In this document: positions 1 to 9,660 of the stretch, one piece after another | How the letters are laid out: every line of letters starts with the position of its first letter | How positions within the stretch are numbered: position 1 is the first letter of the stretch | From: an uncultured Pelagibacteraceae bacterium | GTDB taxonomy: Bacteria > Pseudomonadota > Alphaproteobacteria > Pelagibacterales > Pelagibacteraceae | Direction of reading: 5' to 3' | Length of the DNA stretch: 64,000 bases | Assembly: GCA_902624465.1 (NCBI GenBank) | Contig: CACNXP010000003.1 | Location: forward strand, 1 to 64,000 | Notes under the pieces: generated by a model | The model's database searches: none | Told to the model about the DNA's origin: nothing | Seen by the model: the letters and a program-made list of their open reading frames with translations, nothing else | Translations under genes and position numbers: made by a program

Positions 1-1119
1 TGCATTAGAAAAATCATTAATAAAGAAACAGTAAATGATATTGATATGGCTACAAATCTTGATCCTCAAAAGGTTTGTAAAGTTTTGAAAGAAAATAAAA
101 TTGATTATTTCGAAACTGGTATTGAACATGGAACAATTACAGCACTTATAGAAGGGTATAAATTTGAGATTACCTCATTGAGAGAAGATATTTTAACAGA
201 TGGAAGACACGCAAAAGTGAAATTTTCAAAAAATTGGAAAGAGGATGCATTGAGAAGAGATTTTACCATTAATTCCATTTACGCGGATGAAGAAGGAAAC
301 TTGTTCGATCCCTTTGAGGGTAAAAAAGACCTAGAAAACGGTTTCGTAAATTTTATAGGAGACGCTGATAAAAGAATTAAAGAAGATTATTTGAGAATTT
401 TAAGATATTTAAGATTTTTTGCTCATTACTCGAAGCATCCGCATAATCCAGAATTAATTAGGAAACTTAAAATTAATATTGGTGGTATCTCAAAATTATC
501 TAAAGAGAGATTGTTAGATGAGTTAAAAAAAATAACTCATTTAGAAATATTAGAAAAATTAGCTGATGATAAATTGGGCTCAGAATTATTTTTAATTGTT
601 TTTCCTGAATTGAATAATTTAAAAACTTTTTCAAAATTAAATTCAAAAAAAAAACAAATAATTAATAAAGCAGATTTTGTCTTTCTATTATCTTTAATGA
701 TTATTGATGAGACAGATAATGCAGATTATTTTATGTACAAATTTAATATTTCTAAAAAAGATCAAAAAAGAATTAAAATTATTGATAATTTTTTTAAGGA
801 AAAAATTGGACCAAAAACTTTTAGAGAGGAAAATTTTAATGGTATTTTTTATTATAATGGAAAACAAGCTGTAACTGATATTCTTAATTATTATTTAATC
901 AAATCAAAAAAAAATTTTGAAAATATTCAAAAATTAATCGATTTCTATAAAGATAAAACAATACCAAAAATGCCTGTGGGCGCAGAATTTTTAATGGAAA
1001 AATTCAATATTCCCGAAGGTAAACAATTGGGTGCAAAACTAAGAATAATTGAGGAAGAATGGGTGAAAAATAATTTTCAAATTTCAGATAAACAAGTAAG
1101 TCAAATTGTTAACAATTAG
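1..1119 (+). CDS. cca: CCA tRNA nucleotidyltransferase / poly(A) polymerase family, 5' end cut by window
   Basis: This is a class II nucleotidyltransferase that adds or repairs the CCA end of tRNAs. The frame is open from base 1, so the gene starts outside the window and the first ATG at 46 is internal. The first visible residues contain the catalytic D-x-D motif (NDIDMATNLDP). They are followed by the family signature RRDFTINSIYADEEGNLFDP and by the KEDYLRILRYLRFFAHY segment of the neck domain. The C-terminal third is lysine- and asparagine-rich and poorly conserved. It converges on greA with a 4-base 3' overlap. Whether it adds the full CCA or only A residues cannot be read from sequence; both tRNA genes in this window already encode CCA, so repair is a plausible main role (inference). 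Confidence 0.9.
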   Translation, partial: CIRKIINKETVNDIDMATNLDPQKVCKVLKENKIDYFETGIEHGTITALIEGYKFEITSLREDILTDGRHAKVKFSKNWKEDALRRDFTINSIYADEEGNLFDPFEGKKDLENGFVNFIGDADKRIKEDYLRILRYLRFFAHYSKHPHNPELIRKLKINIGGISKLSKERLLDELKKITHLEILEKLADDKLGSELFLIVFPELNNLKTFSKLNSKKKQIINKADFVFLLSLMIIDETDNADYFMYKFNISKKDQKRIKIIDNFFKEKIGPKTFREENFNGIFYYNGKQAVTDILNYYLIKSKKNFENIQKLIDFYKDKTIPKMPVGAEFLMEKFNIPEGKQLGAKLRIIEEEWVKNNFQISDKQVSQIVNN

Positions 1120-1592
1120 ATATATTTTACGTCTTTAATTTCGAAATTTTTGACCCCAGCAGGTGTTTTTATTTCAACTAAATCGTTTTTATTTTTTCCT
1201 ATTAAACCTTTACCTATAGGTGATTGAAAATAAATTAATTTTTGTTTAAGATCAGCTTCATCTTTTCCTACAATTTTATAATTTATTTTTTCTCCAGTAT
1301 CTAAATTTTCTAAAAACACAGTCGAGCCAAAGATAACTTTTCCATCATTATTTAATTTCGTAACATCAATGACATTTGCTCTAGCAATGATATCATTAAT
1401 TTCAGTAATCCTTCCCTCATTATGAGACTGCTCTTCTTTTGCAGCGTGGTACTCTGCATTTTCTTTTAGATCACCATGTGACCTCGCTTCAGCAATCGCC
1501 GCTACAATCTCAGGTCTTTTTTTTTCTTTTAAAAAGATTAATTCATCTTTAAGTTTATTTAAGCCATTAAAAGTAATTGGTTCTTTGTCCAT
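1116..1592 (-). CDS. greA: Transcription elongation factor GreA
   Basis: GreA rescues backtracked RNA polymerase by stimulating cleavage of the nascent transcript. The 158-residue length is normal for the family. The N-terminal coiled coil carries the loop motif DLKENAEYHAAKEEQ, whose acidic residues reach into the polymerase active site. The C-terminal half is the FKBP-like domain, ending in a G-x-GLIGK-type segment and VEIKTPAGVKNFEI. It is the last gene of trmL-hemF-greA; one base separates it from hemF. Its 3' end overlaps cca by 4 bases. Confidence 0.95.
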   Translation of the reverse strand: MDKEPITFNGLNKLKDELIFLKEKKRPEIVAAIAEARSHGDLKENAEYHAAKEEQSHNEGRITEINDIIARANVIDVTKLNNDGKVIFGSTVFLENLDTGEKINYKIVGKDEADLKQKLIYFQSPIGKGLIGKNKNDLVEIKTPAGVKNFEIKDVKYI

Positions 1593-1593
1593 G

Positions 1594-2421
1594 TTATTTC
1601 CATTTTGCTAACGGAGGTAATGACATTAAAATACCTTCAACATTCCCACCAGTTTGTAAACCAAATTTTGTTCCCCGGTCATAGAGTAAGTTAAATTCTG
1701 TATAACGACCTCTTTTTATGAATTGTAATTCTTTATGTTTTTTATTCCACCTTTTCTTCATTTTTTTTCTAATGATTTTTTCAAAAATAAGTTGAAAAGT
1801 AATCCCCACATCTCTAACAAATTTAAAATCTTTCTCAAAATTATCTTTTTTATAATCAAAAAAAATTCCACCAATACCTCTCGGTTCTTTTCTATGAGGT
1901 AAATAAAAATATTTATCACACCATTTCTTATATTTTGTATAATATTTCTTATTGTGTTGATCACACATTTTTTTTAGAGTTTTATGAAATTCTTTTTTTT
2001 CCTTATCATCCTTTATTGACGGGGTTACATCCATACCACCACCAAACCAGTCCTGAGTTGTGCAGATATATCTTGTATTAAAATGCATGGCAGGGATCAT
2101 GGGATTTTTCATATGCATCACAACGGAAATACCAGAAGCCCAAAAACTGGGATTTTTTTTTGCACCTAAAATATTTTTTTGAAATTGTTTCGGGAATTTT
2201 CCATGAACTTTAGAAAAATTTACTCCAACTTTATCAAATATTCTTCCATTTTTTAAAATTCTAAATTCTCCGCCTCCTTCATCTCTTTTTTTACTTCTGT
2301 TCCAAACAGTGGTTTTGATATCCGCATCTTTTTTTTCAAGGTTGGTTATAGTATGCCAAATAGCTTCTTGTAGCATTTTGAACCAATTACTTGTGATATC
2401 TTTTTTAATTTCTAAATCCAT
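1594..2421 (-). CDS. hemF: Oxygen-dependent coproporphyrinogen III oxidase
   Basis: HemF performs the aerobic decarboxylation of coproporphyrinogen III to protoporphyrinogen IX in heme synthesis, in the cytoplasm. The 275 residues match the family length. Family blocks are clear: MHMKNPMIPAMHFNTRY, the glycine-rich WFGGGMDVTPS, LPHRKEPRGIGGIFFDY, and near the C-terminus GRYTEFNLLYDRGTKFGLQTGG. It lies between trmL and greA with one-base gaps, so co-transcription is likely. It is divergent from petABC, whose products need heme b and heme c, so the placement makes metabolic sense, although shared regulation is only inferred. Confidence 0.95.
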   Translation of the reverse strand: MDLEIKKDITSNWFKMLQEAIWHTITNLEKKDADIKTTVWNRSKKRDEGGGEFRILKNGRIFDKVGVNFSKVHGKFPKQFQKNILGAKKNPSFWASGISVVMHMKNPMIPAMHFNTRYICTTQDWFGGGMDVTPSIKDDKEKKEFHKTLKKMCDQHNKKYYTKYKKWCDKYFYLPHRKEPRGIGGIFFDYKKDNFEKDFKFVRDVGITFQLIFEKIIRKKMKKRWNKKHKELQFIKRGRYTEFNLLYDRGTKFGLQTGGNVEGILMSLPPLAKWK

Positions 2422-2422
2422 A

Positions 2423-2896
2423 TTAGATTAATTTAGTTTGTTTTAAACTTTCTGCCAATATGATTGCAACAGAGGATGCAATATTAAGTGAGCGTTTATT
2501 GTTTTTCATAGGAATTTTGAGTCTATCTTTAATTTTTTTGTGAACTTCATTTGGAACTCCGGCACTTTCTCTACCAAAAAGAATAGTGTCATTTTTATTA
2601 AACTTAAATTTTGTGTAAGAAACAGATGCTTTTGTGGTCATTAGAACTATTCTTTGATCTTTTTTCGATTTAAAAAAATCATCTGAGCTTGGATGGAATT
2701 TTATGTCTTTTTCATTCATATAATCCATAACGACTCGCTTAAATCTTCTGTCACTTAGCATAAACCCGCAAGGTTCTATTATTTCAAGTTTTGCGCCTAG
2801 GCACGCACAGGTTCTGATTATTGCTGCTGTATTTTGAGGTATGTCTGGTTCAAATAAAGCAATTTTAGGGCCATGATTTATCAAATTCTGTGTCAT
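2423..2896 (-). CDS. trmL: tRNA (cytidine/uridine-2'-O-)-methyltransferase TrmL
   Basis: This is a small SPOUT-class (trefoil-knot) methyltransferase of 157 residues that methylates the ribose at the wobble base 34 of certain leucine tRNAs using S-adenosylmethionine. Visible motifs are ALFEPDIPQNTAAIIRTCAC near the N-terminus, then LFGRESAGVPNEVH and RSLNIASSVAIILAE, which form the SAM-binding knot. It is the first gene of the trmL-hemF-greA unit and diverges from petA, leaving about 90 bases for promoters in both directions. Confidence 0.92.
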   Translation of the reverse strand: MTQNLINHGPKIALFEPDIPQNTAAIIRTCACLGAKLEIIEPCGFMLSDRRFKRVVMDYMNEKDIKFHPSSDDFFKSKKDQRIVLMTTKASVSYTKFKFNKNDTILFGRESAGVPNEVHKKIKDRLKIPMKNNKRSLNIASSVAIILAESLKQTKLI

Positions 2897-2926
2897 TCTT
2901 TCAGTAGTAAATTTATCATTTTATAT

Positions 2927-2942
2927 TATATGAAATCATATA
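2927..2942. promoter_or_regulatory. 16-bp perfect palindrome in the trmL/petA divergent region
   Basis: The sequence TATATGAAATCATATA is a perfect inverted repeat lying between the divergent starts of trmL (2896) and petA (2987). Its position suits an operator for one or both genes. Short AT palindromes also arise by chance in DNA this AT-rich, so this is tentative. Confidence 0.3.
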
Positions 2943-2986
2943 TTTAAGTAGAAAAAAGCAATATTGAGTATATTTAACTATTATTG

Positions 2987-3496
2987 ATGTCAGAAAAAAA
3001 AACTAATAGACGAGATTTCTTATTCACAGCAACTTATGCAGTTGGTGCAGTTGGTGTTGGTGCAACGATATGGCCAATGATTGATCAGATGAACCCAGAC
3101 GCATCAGTCAAAGCTTTAGCGAGCACTGAGGTTGATGTGAGTGCAGTTAATCCAGGTAAAACAATTACAGTTTTATGGAGAGGTAAACCAATTTTTATTC
3201 GTAGAAGAACACAAGATGAGATAGCTGAAGCAAGATCTGTAAAGTTAGAAGATTTAAAACATCCTGAAAAAGATGAGGATCGTGCAGTGAACCCCGAGTG
3301 GTTAGTCATGCTTGGAGTGTGCACTCACTTAGGTTGTGTTCCTTTAGATCAAAAAGGTGAGTACAATGGATGGTTTTGTCCTTGTCATGGTTCTCACTAT
3401 GATATCTCTGGAAGGATTAGAAAGGGACCAGCTCCAACAAATATGGAGATCCCTAAATATGAATTTGTTAATGCTAATACAATTAAAATTGGATAA
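2987..3496 (+). CDS. petA: Ubiquinol-cytochrome c reductase, Rieske iron-sulfur subunit
   Basis: This is the iron-sulfur subunit of cytochrome bc1, which carries electrons from ubiquinol to cytochrome c1 on the periplasmic side. The N-terminus has a Tat-type signal (NRRDFLF) followed by a hydrophobic anchor. The 2Fe-2S cluster ligands are in CTHLGC and CPCHGSHYD, with the two Cys-His pairs intact. I chose the ATG at 2987 rather than the TTG three bases earlier, giving 169 residues, slightly shorter than many homologs. It is the first gene of petABC; petB starts 5 bases after the stop. Confidence 0.96.
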   Translation: MSEKKTNRRDFLFTATYAVGAVGVGATIWPMIDQMNPDASVKALASTEVDVSAVNPGKTITVLWRGKPIFIRRRTQDEIAEARSVKLEDLKHPEKDEDRAVNPEWLVMLGVCTHLGCVPLDQKGEYNGWFCPCHGSHYDISGRIRKGPAPTNMEIPKYEFVNANTIKIG

Positions 3497-3501
3497 TTAT
3501 T

Positions 3502-4764
3502 ATGAGTGATCACGAATACACACCGAAATCAAAATTTGGAAAATGGTTTAACGATCGTTTACCATTATTAACTCTTGCAAATCACTTAACTGATTATCCA
3601 ACACCAAAAAATTTAAATTATTGGTGGACGTTTGGTGGAATATTAACTTTTTGTTTGATTACTCAAATTGTAACGGGTTTAGTTCTTGCAATGCATTATA
3701 TTGCTCATGCTGATATGGCTTTTGATAGTGTCGAGCATATTATGAGAGATGTTAATTATGGTTGGTTAATTAGATACATTCATGCAAATGGTGCTTCAAT
3801 GTTTTTTTTAGCTGTTTATATTCATATATTTAGATCATTATTTTATGGTTCTTACAAAGCTCCTAGAGAAATAATTTGGATAATAGGTATCATCATTTAT
3901 TTATTAATGATGGCAGCTGCATTTTTGGGTTATGTACTTCCATGGGGCCAAATGAGTTTCTGGGGTGCAACTGTAATTACAAATCTATTTAGCGCAATTC
4001 CTTTAGTAGGCGAGGGTATTGTCACTTGGTTATGGGGAGGTTACTCAGTTGATAATCCTACTTTAACAAGATTTTTTACACTTCACTATTTAATACCTTT
4101 TTTAATTTTAGGTTTAGTTGTTCTTCACATATGGGCACTTCATGTACCTGGAAATAATAATCCAGTTGGAATTGACATTAAAAAACCTTCAAAAGATACA
4201 GTGCCATTCCATCCATACATCGTAATAAAAGATGGTTTTGCTTTACTAATGTTTATGATTGTTTTTGCATTTTTTGTTTTTTACACGCCAAATATTTTAG
4301 GTCATGCAGATAATTATATTGAAGCTAATCCATTAGTTACGCCGGCACATATTGTTCCGGAGTGGTATTTATTACCTTTCTATGCAATTTTAAGATCTGT
4401 ACCAGATAAACTTTTAGGAGTAGTTGCAATGTTATCTGCTATTTTAATTTTAGCAGCTCTTCCATGGCTTGATACTTCAAAAATTAGATCTGCAGTGTTT
4501 AGACCTTTATATAGACAATTTTATTGGATCCTTGTAGCTGATGTTTTGATTCTGGGATATGTAGGTGCTATGCCAGCTGAGGGATTATATCTGTTAGTTG
4601 CTAGAGTAGCTACAGCATACTATTTCTTACACTTTTTAGTGATACTTCCAGTTTTAGGTTGGAAAGAAAAAACTCTCCCAATTCCATTAAGTATTACCGA
4701 ACCAATACTAGGTGGATCACCTAATTTAGCTACAGCAAAAAACAAGGAAAGTTTAAATAAATAA
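3502..4764 (+). CDS. petB: Cytochrome b subunit of the bc1 complex
   Basis: This integral membrane subunit holds hemes bL and bH and forms the two quinone sites. The 420-residue protein shows the usual eight-helix pattern. Heme-ligand histidines fall in helices around AMHYIAHAD and RYIHANGAS and in [20 protein letters not shown]. The Qo-site PEWY motif is present as [14 protein letters not shown]. It ends with a short charged tail rich in Asn/Lys. It sits between petA and petC, and its stop codon is directly followed by the GTG of petC. Confidence 0.97.
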   Translation: MSDHEYTPKSKFGKWFNDRLPLLTLANHLTDYPTPKNLNYWWTFGGILTFCLITQIVTGLVLAMHYIAHADMAFDSVEHIMRDVNYGWLIRYIHANGASMFFLAVYIHIFRSLFYGSYKAPREIIWIIGIIIYLLMMAAAFLGYVLPWGQMSFWGATVITNLFSAIPLVGEGIVTWLWGGYSVDNPTLTRFFTLHYLIPFLILGLVVLHIWALHVPGNNNPVGIDIKKPSKDTVPFHPYIVIKDGFALLMFMIVFAFFVFYTPNILGHADNYIEANPLVTPAHIVPEWYLLPFYAILRSVPDKLLGVVAMLSAILILAALPWLDTSKIRSAVFRPLYRQFYWILVADVLILGYVGAMPAEGLYLLVARVATAYYFLHFLVILPVLGWKEKTLPIPLSITEPILGGSPNLATAKNKESLNK

Positions 4765-5544
4765 GTGAAAAATTTTTTTAAAATATTTTCATTTATTATC
4801 TTATTTTCTGGACTTTCATTTAGCACTCAAGCTGCAGAAAAAGTCGAATATCTAAAAACTGATTGGAGCTTTAAAGGACTCTTTGGAAAGTTTGATCGAG
4901 CTGCACTTCAAAGAGGTTATCAAGTCTACACAGAGGTATGTTCTTCTTGTCATTCGATGAAATATTTAAGTTATAGAAACTTAGCTGAAAAAGGGGGACC
5001 AGAATTTTCTATAGAGCAAGCAAAAGCTATTGCTGCATCTTTTGAAGTCAAAGATGGACCTAATTCAGATGGCGATATGTTTACTCGTCCGGGCAGATTA
5101 TCAGATAAATTTGTAATGCCCTATGATAATGTTCAAGCTGCTCAAGCAGCAAATGGAGGTGCTTATCCACCAGATATGTCTGTATTAGTTAAAGCGAGAG
5201 GAGGTGGGGTAGATTATATTTACTCTTTGCTTCAAGGATATGAAGACCCACCAGCTGGAGTTACTTTAGATGATGGTGTTTATTATAATAAATACATGTA
5301 TGGGAATAAAATAAAAATGGCTAATCAGTTATCAGATGGATTACTGGAATACTCAGATGGTACAACAGCCTCTGTTGAACAAATGTCAAAAGATGTAACA
5401 ACATTCTTAATGTGGTCAGCTGAACCTCATTTAGAGTCGAGACATAGAATGGGTTTTAAAGCTATCGTGTATTTAATTATTTTAACAATCCTAGTTTATT
5501 TTAGTATGAAAAGAATATGGTCACGTATTGAAACGGAAGTTTAG
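4765..5544 (+). CDS. petC: Cytochrome c1
   Basis: This heme-c subunit accepts electrons from the Rieske protein. It starts at a GTG directly after the petB stop. Residues 1-23 form a Sec signal peptide ending in a TQAAE cleavage region. The covalent heme site is CSSCH, followed by SMKYLSYRNL. Near the C-terminus a single membrane helix (AIVYLIILTILVYFSMK) anchors the domain. The 259-residue length is ordinary for alphaproteobacterial c1. Its 3' end overlaps the convergent ychF by 24 bases. Confidence 0.96.
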   Translation: MKNFFKIFSFIILFSGLSFSTQAAEKVEYLKTDWSFKGLFGKFDRAALQRGYQVYTEVCSSCHSMKYLSYRNLAEKGGPEFSIEQAKAIAASFEVKDGPNSDGDMFTRPGRLSDKFVMPYDNVQAAQAANGGAYPPDMSVLVKARGGGVDYIYSLLQGYEDPPAGVTLDDGVYYNKYMYGNKIKMANQLSDGLLEYSDGTTASVEQMSKDVTTFLMWSAEPHLESRHRMGFKAIVYLIILTILVYFSMKRIWSRIETEV

Positions 5545-6594
5545 AACGTCTCCATCTTTAACTATATAATCTTTTCCCTCTAATCGCATTTTTCCGTTAT
5601 TTTTTGAATTTACCCAACCATCATTAGATATGAAATCATCGTAAGAAATAGTTTCAGCCCGAATAAATCCTTTTTCAAAATCAGTATGAATTTCACCTGC
5701 AGCCTTTGGAGCGGGACAATTTTTTTCAATTGTCCATGCTCGAGTTTCTTCGGGTCCAGATGTAAAGTATGTATCTAGGTCAAGAATTTCGTAACCTTTC
5801 TTAATAAGTTTATTCAATCCTGTTTCCTTTAATCCAATCATTTCCATATAATTTTTTCTCTCATTACTATCAAATTCATTTATTTGATTTTCTATGTCCG
5901 CAGAAACAATTAAAGTATTATTATTTCCATATTTATCAATAAATGATTGAGTGTAATTATTTCCACTCTGAACACTTTGCTCATCAACGTTACAAACAAA
6001 AATTTTAGGTTTGAGTGATAATAATCCAGATTGATTAAGTTGCTTTTTATTAAATTGAGTTTTTAAATCATCAAAACTTTTATTATTATTTATACAATCC
6101 ATAGCTATTTCGAGAATTTTGATTTGATCCTCATCAACATTTTTTTTATTATTTTTTTCTAACCTTTTTTGAATAGACTCAAGATCTGCAAGCATCATCT
6201 CTGTTTCTATTATTTCTATATCTCTTACTGGATCAACAGAGGGGTTAACATTTTGAATATCATTAGAGTCAAAACATCTGATCATGTGAATAATTGCATC
6301 GACTTCTCTAATATGAGAAAGAAATTTATTACCCAAACCTTCACCTTTAGATGCTCCTTTTACCAGCCCTGCAATATCAACAAAAGAGATAGTGGTATTT
6401 ATAATTTTTTTTGATTTTGAAATTTTAGCTAAATTATTTAATCTTTCATCAGGAACTATTACAACTCCAATATTTGGATCAATTGTACAAAAAGGAAAAT
6501 TAGCTGCCTGTGCCTTACTGGAATTAGTTAATGCATTGAAAAGAGTTGATTTACCAACATTAGGTAATCCAACGATCCCACATTTAAAACTCAT
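5521..6594 (-). CDS. ychF: Ribosome-binding ATPase YchF (OLA1 family)
   Basis: YchF is a P-loop NTPase of the Obg group that prefers ATP and binds ribosomes. The 357 residues include the Walker A motif GLPNVGKSTLFNALT, the switch region FVDIAGLVKGASKGEGLGNK, and a specificity motif reading NVDE where GTPases have NKxD; YchF proteins typically carry NMxE-like versions. A coiled-coil insert lies at about residues 130-200 and the C-terminal TGS domain includes TRAWTIEKNCPAPKAAGEIH. It shares one base with the stop of pth and is the last gene of the lgt-to-ychF run. Its 3' end overlaps petC. Confidence 0.95.
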   Translation of the reverse strand: MSFKCGIVGLPNVGKSTLFNALTNSSKAQAANFPFCTIDPNIGVVIVPDERLNNLAKISKSKKIINTTISFVDIAGLVKGASKGEGLGNKFLSHIREVDAIIHMIRCFDSNDIQNVNPSVDPVRDIEIIETEMMLADLESIQKRLEKNNKKNVDEDQIKILEIAMDCINNNKSFDDLKTQFNKKQLNQSGLLSLKPKIFVCNVDEQSVQSGNNYTQSFIDKYGNNNTLIVSADIENQINEFDSNERKNYMEMIGLKETGLNKLIKKGYEILDLDTYFTSGPEETRAWTIEKNCPAPKAAGEIHTDFEKGFIRAETISYDDFISNDGWVNSKNNGKMRLEGKDYIVKDGDVLNFRFNT

Positions 6595-7154
6595 TATTTA
6601 TTATTAACTGTGCTTGAAAATAAATCTAATTTTTTTTCAACAAGTATCGAGAGTGACTCAGTTATATTTTTGGATATTTTTTCTACACCCATAATTTCTT
6701 CATCATCAAAGTTTTGCAAAACATAATCAGATACTTCAATGGGTCCTTTTGGTTTTCCTATACCTATTCTAACTCTTGAGTAATCTTTTCCAATAAATTT
6801 ATCAATAGAAGATATTCCATTGTGGCCAGCACTTGATCCACCAAATTTCGCTTTTATTTTTCCAAACTCAACATCAAGATCATCATGAAAAACAATTACA
6901 TTTTCTGGTTCAATTTTAAAATATTCGATTAGTTCTCTGATACATATTCCAGAGTTATTCATAAAAGTTAAGGGCTTGATGGCATAAACTTTTTTACTAT
7001 CAATATTACCAGTTGTTAACAAACCTTTGAATTTGGGTTTTTGTTTTGTAAGCCCGAACTCTTTATTGATGGAATCTATTATTCTAAAACCAACATTATG
7101 TCTATTATTTTCACTATCTGGAGTTGGATTACCTAAACCTACAAATAAAAGCAT
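6594..7154 (-). CDS. pth: Peptidyl-tRNA hydrolase
   Basis: Pth cleaves peptidyl-tRNAs released from ribosomes so that tRNAs can be reused. The 186 residues begin with LFVGLGNPTPDSENNRHNVG, which contains the catalytic histidine in NRHNVG. Other family blocks are KPLTFMNNSG, VFHDDLDVEFGKIK and GGSSAGHNGISSI. It sits between rplY and ychF, and the rplY-pth-ychF order is widely conserved. Its stop overlaps the first base of ychF. Confidence 0.96.
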   Translation of the reverse strand: MLLFVGLGNPTPDSENNRHNVGFRIIDSINKEFGLTKQKPKFKGLLTTGNIDSKKVYAIKPLTFMNNSGICIRELIEYFKIEPENVIVFHDDLDVEFGKIKAKFGGSSAGHNGISSIDKFIGKDYSRVRIGIGKPKGPIEVSDYVLQNFDDEEIMGVEKISKNITESLSILVEKKLDLFSSTVNNK

Positions 7155-7188
7155 AAACTATTAAAATTAGTATTTCAAATTTAGTGGA

Positions 7189-7917
7189 TTATTTTTTTTC
7201 TTCTGGGGCTTTTTTGTCTGCAGGTTTTTTATCGTCACCCTCTTTTTTATCACCCTCCGCAGCTGGTTTATCTCCTTCAGCTGCAGCTGCTTCTGTTCCT
7301 TCAGCACCTTCTTCACCCTCTGCAGTTTCTGCTTCTGCTGGTTTTTCTGGCTCTTTCATTACTGTTGGTGCTGCTAAGGTTGCAATTACGAAATCTCTTC
7401 CTTGAATAGTTGGTGTTACTTCTGCATCTAGTTTAACTGAAGAAATTTTAAAACTTGACCCGATATCTATACCATCTAAATCTAAAGTAATACTTTCAGG
7501 TATTTTTTCGCTTGGGCATTTTAATTCAACTTTTCTTCTTACAATGTTAAGCACTCCACCTCTTTTTAAACCTGGAGATTTTTCATGATTAATAAAATTA
7601 ACTGGAACTTCAATCTTAATTTTCACTCCAGGGAGAACTCTTAGAAAATCTACATGAGTAGGTTCATCACTTATGATGTGATACTTTACTTCTCTAGGTA
7701 ATACATTTTGAGATTTTCCATCTACATTTAATGTAATAATGTTTGATAAAAAGTTTTCTTTCTCAATCAAGGTTTTTAATAATTTCTTTGATATAGAAAC
7801 TTTTTGATTTTGGTCTTTACCTCCGTAAATAATCCCTGGAACACTACCATCATTCCTGATAGCATTGAGTTGACCTTTAGTTTTGTTATCCCTGATCTTA
7901 GCTTCTAATGAATTCAT
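7189..7917 (-). CDS. rplY: 50S ribosomal protein L25 (Ctc form) with long low-complexity tail
   Basis: L25/Ctc binds 5S rRNA in the large subunit. The N-terminal domain (about 1-90) carries family features such as NSLEAKIRDNKTKGQLNAIR and GSVPGIIYGG, and the beta domain follows to about residue 185. The last 55 or so residues are an Ala/Glu/Lys/Gly/Pro/Asp tail with repeated AAEGDK-type units and no obvious fold. That tail is encoded by visibly more GC-rich, repetitive DNA (about 7195-7360) than its surroundings. L25 tails of this sort are common in alphaproteobacteria; the function is unknown. It lies between prs and pth on the same strand. Confidence 0.94.
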   Translation of the reverse strand: MNSLEAKIRDNKTKGQLNAIRNDGSVPGIIYGGKDQNQKVSISKKLLKTLIEKENFLSNIITLNVDGKSQNVLPREVKYHIISDEPTHVDFLRVLPGVKIKIEVPVNFINHEKSPGLKRGGVLNIVRRKVELKCPSEKIPESITLDLDGIDIGSSFKISSVKLDAEVTPTIQGRDFVIATLAAPTVMKEPEKPAEAETAEGEEGAEGTEAAAAEGDKPAAEGDKKEGDDKKPADKKAPEEKK

Positions 7918-7960
7918 AAAACAGAGGTTTTTAACCCATGTTCATAAATAATCAAGGTAA

Positions 7961-8893
7961 TTATTTGAATAAATCTGAAACTGATGTCGAATTAGAAATT
8001 CTTTTTATTGCTTCTCCCATAAGGGCAGAAATTGGTAAAACTTCTATGTTTTTAACATTTTTAGTTTTTGCACTATTATCTATCGTGTCAGTAATAACTA
8101 AATTTTTAATTACCGAATTTTTAATTTTTTTAACTGCATCTCCACTTAGCACTCCATGAGTAATATAAACATAAACATCTTTTGCACCTCTTTGTTTTAA
8201 GGCCTTAGCGGCATTGACAATAGTACCACCAGAATCAATTATATCGTCAACCAAGATACATGTTTTACCTTTTACATCCCCAATAACATTCATTACTTGT
8301 GATTGACCAGGTTTTGGTCTTCTCTTATCAACAATAGCTAAGCCAATGTTTAAGATTTTACCAAGTGCCCTAGCTCTTTCTGTGCCACCGACATCTGGTG
8401 CAACACAGATTAAATTTTTATTTTTGATTTTCTTTTTGACGTGTCGTGCAAAAATTGGAGTAGAAAAAAGGTTATCTACAGGGATGTCAAAAAAACCTTG
8501 AATTTGACCAGCGTGGAGATCAACTGTCACAACTCTATCTGCTCCAGCTTTAGTAATTAAATTTGAAACAAGCTTTGCTGATATAGATGTTCTTGGTACA
8601 ACTTTTCTATCTTGTCTCGCATAACCAAAATAAGGAATTACAGCAGTTATATTTTTTGCCGATGATCTTTTTAAAGCATCAATACATAATAATAATTCCA
8701 TTAAATTGTCATTAGCTGGTGAAGAAATAGATTGAATTATAAAAATGCTATTCCCTCTTATATTTTCATTTATTTCAATGTAAATTTCACCATCTGCAAA
8801 TTTTCTTATACTAGAATTGACAAGTTTAGATTTTAAATATTTAGCGATATTTTTACTTAGGATTTTATTACTATTTCCAGTTAATAATTTCAT
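7961..8893 (-). CDS. prs: Ribose-phosphate pyrophosphokinase
   Basis: Prs makes PRPP from ribose 5-phosphate and ATP, feeding purine, pyrimidine, NAD, histidine and tryptophan synthesis. The 310 residues have the family blocks [28 protein letters not shown], the divalent-cation site [18 protein letters not shown], and the PRPP loop [11 protein letters not shown]. Length is standard. It starts 7 bases after the pgeF stop and sits in a minus-strand run with pgeF and rplY. Confidence 0.96.
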   Translation of the reverse strand: MKLLTGNSNKILSKNIAKYLKSKLVNSSIRKFADGEIYIEINENIRGNSIFIIQSISSPANDNLMELLLCIDALKRSSAKNITAVIPYFGYARQDRKVVPRTSISAKLVSNLITKAGADRVVTVDLHAGQIQGFFDIPVDNLFSTPIFARHVKKKIKNKNLICVAPDVGGTERARALGKILNIGLAIVDKRRPKPGQSQVMNVIGDVKGKTCILVDDIIDSGGTIVNAAKALKQRGAKDVYVYITHGVLSGDAVKKIKNSVIKNLVITDTIDNSAKTKNVKNIEVLPISALMGEAIKRISNSTSVSDLFK

Positions 8894-8900
8894 GAAAAGT

Positions 8901-9659
8901 TTAATTAATCATAATTATTGAAATATTTCTACCATAATCATTTAGATTTAATTTTAATGATCTTCTTGCACTAAAAAAATTATTTTTTCTATCGAATGTA
9001 TCAATTTTTATCATATCAATTCTATTGATTTTCTGTGATTTAAGTTGAGATTTGACATAATTTGGTAAATCAAAATAAATTAAATCATTTTTATTTTTAA
9101 AGAAAATTTTGTTTTTTTTGTGTTTTTTAATAAATTTCTTTTTAAAGTCAGCTTTTACTTCGTAGTTTTTTTGAGTAATTGATGGACCAATTGCTCCTAT
9201 AATATTTTTTGGATTACACCCTTTTTTAAGCATAAAATTAATAACATTTTTGATTATCCCTCTATATGCACCTTTCCATCCGGCATGTATAGCCGCGATA
9301 ATTTCTTTTTTATAGTCATATAATAACACTGGTACGCAATCAGCAGTTAATACAGCTATTGGAAGTTTTTTTTGATCAGTTATTATTGCGTCAGCTTTAA
9401 TTTTCTTTTTTAATTTTGAATTTTTATTTAAAAAAACTAACTTATTGCTATGTACTTGATGATTTAAATAAATATTTTTTGTTTTTTTTCCTATTTTATT
9501 TTTGACAATTTTTAAATTTTTTAAAATATTATTTTTGTTATCATGAGAACCGGGACCACAATTTAGACTTTTATATATTCCTTTTGATTTACCTCCATTC
9601 TTATTAAAAAAACCATGACTTATATTTTTGTTTTTTAATAATTTTTGAGAAGTGATCAG
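8901..9659 (-). CDS. pgeF: Purine nucleoside phosphorylase / laccase-domain protein PgeF (YfiH family), unusual start
   Basis: This family clears wrong peptides from peptidoglycan precursors and acts on purine nucleosides (established for the family). Metal-binding residues are present as [18 protein letters not shown] and [10 protein letters not shown]. The frame is open and homologous well upstream of the GTG at 9329, which lies inside the [10 protein letters not shown] core, so that codon cannot be the true start. Going upstream, no ATG, GTG or TTG occurs before an in-frame TAG at 9671-9669. The best candidate is CTG at 9659-9657, one base after the midA stop, giving about 252 residues, the normal family length. 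ATC or ATA starts, or a base error, are alternatives. Confidence 0.8.
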   Translation of the reverse strand: MITSQKLLKNKNISHGFFNKNGGKSKGIYKSLNCGPGSHDNKNNILKNLKIVKNKIGKKTKNIYLNHQVHSNKLVFLNKNSKLKKKIKADAIITDQKKLPIAVLTADCVPVLLYDYKKEIIAAIHAGWKGAYRGIIKNVINFMLKKGCNPKNIIGAIGPSITQKNYEVKADFKKKFIKKHKKNKIFFKNKNDLIYFDLPNYVKSQLKSQKINRIDMIKIDTFDRKNNFFSARRSLKLNLNDYGRNISIIMIN

Positions 9660-9660
9660 A

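Noticed and set aside
2897-2986. A riboswitch upstream of petA
   Set aside because: The gap is about 90 bases, very AT-rich and shows no conserved multi-stem element such as those of glycine or SAM riboswitches.
7184-7405. A serine/proline/alanine-rich plus-strand frame
   Set aside because: It is the antisense of the repetitive L25 tail; its composition is explained by the opposite strand.
8901-9329. A truncated 142-residue PgeF starting at GTG 9329
   Set aside because: The GTG lies inside the conserved [10 protein letters not shown] core and homologous sequence with the first metal histidine continues upstream without a stop, so the gene is full length with an unusual start.
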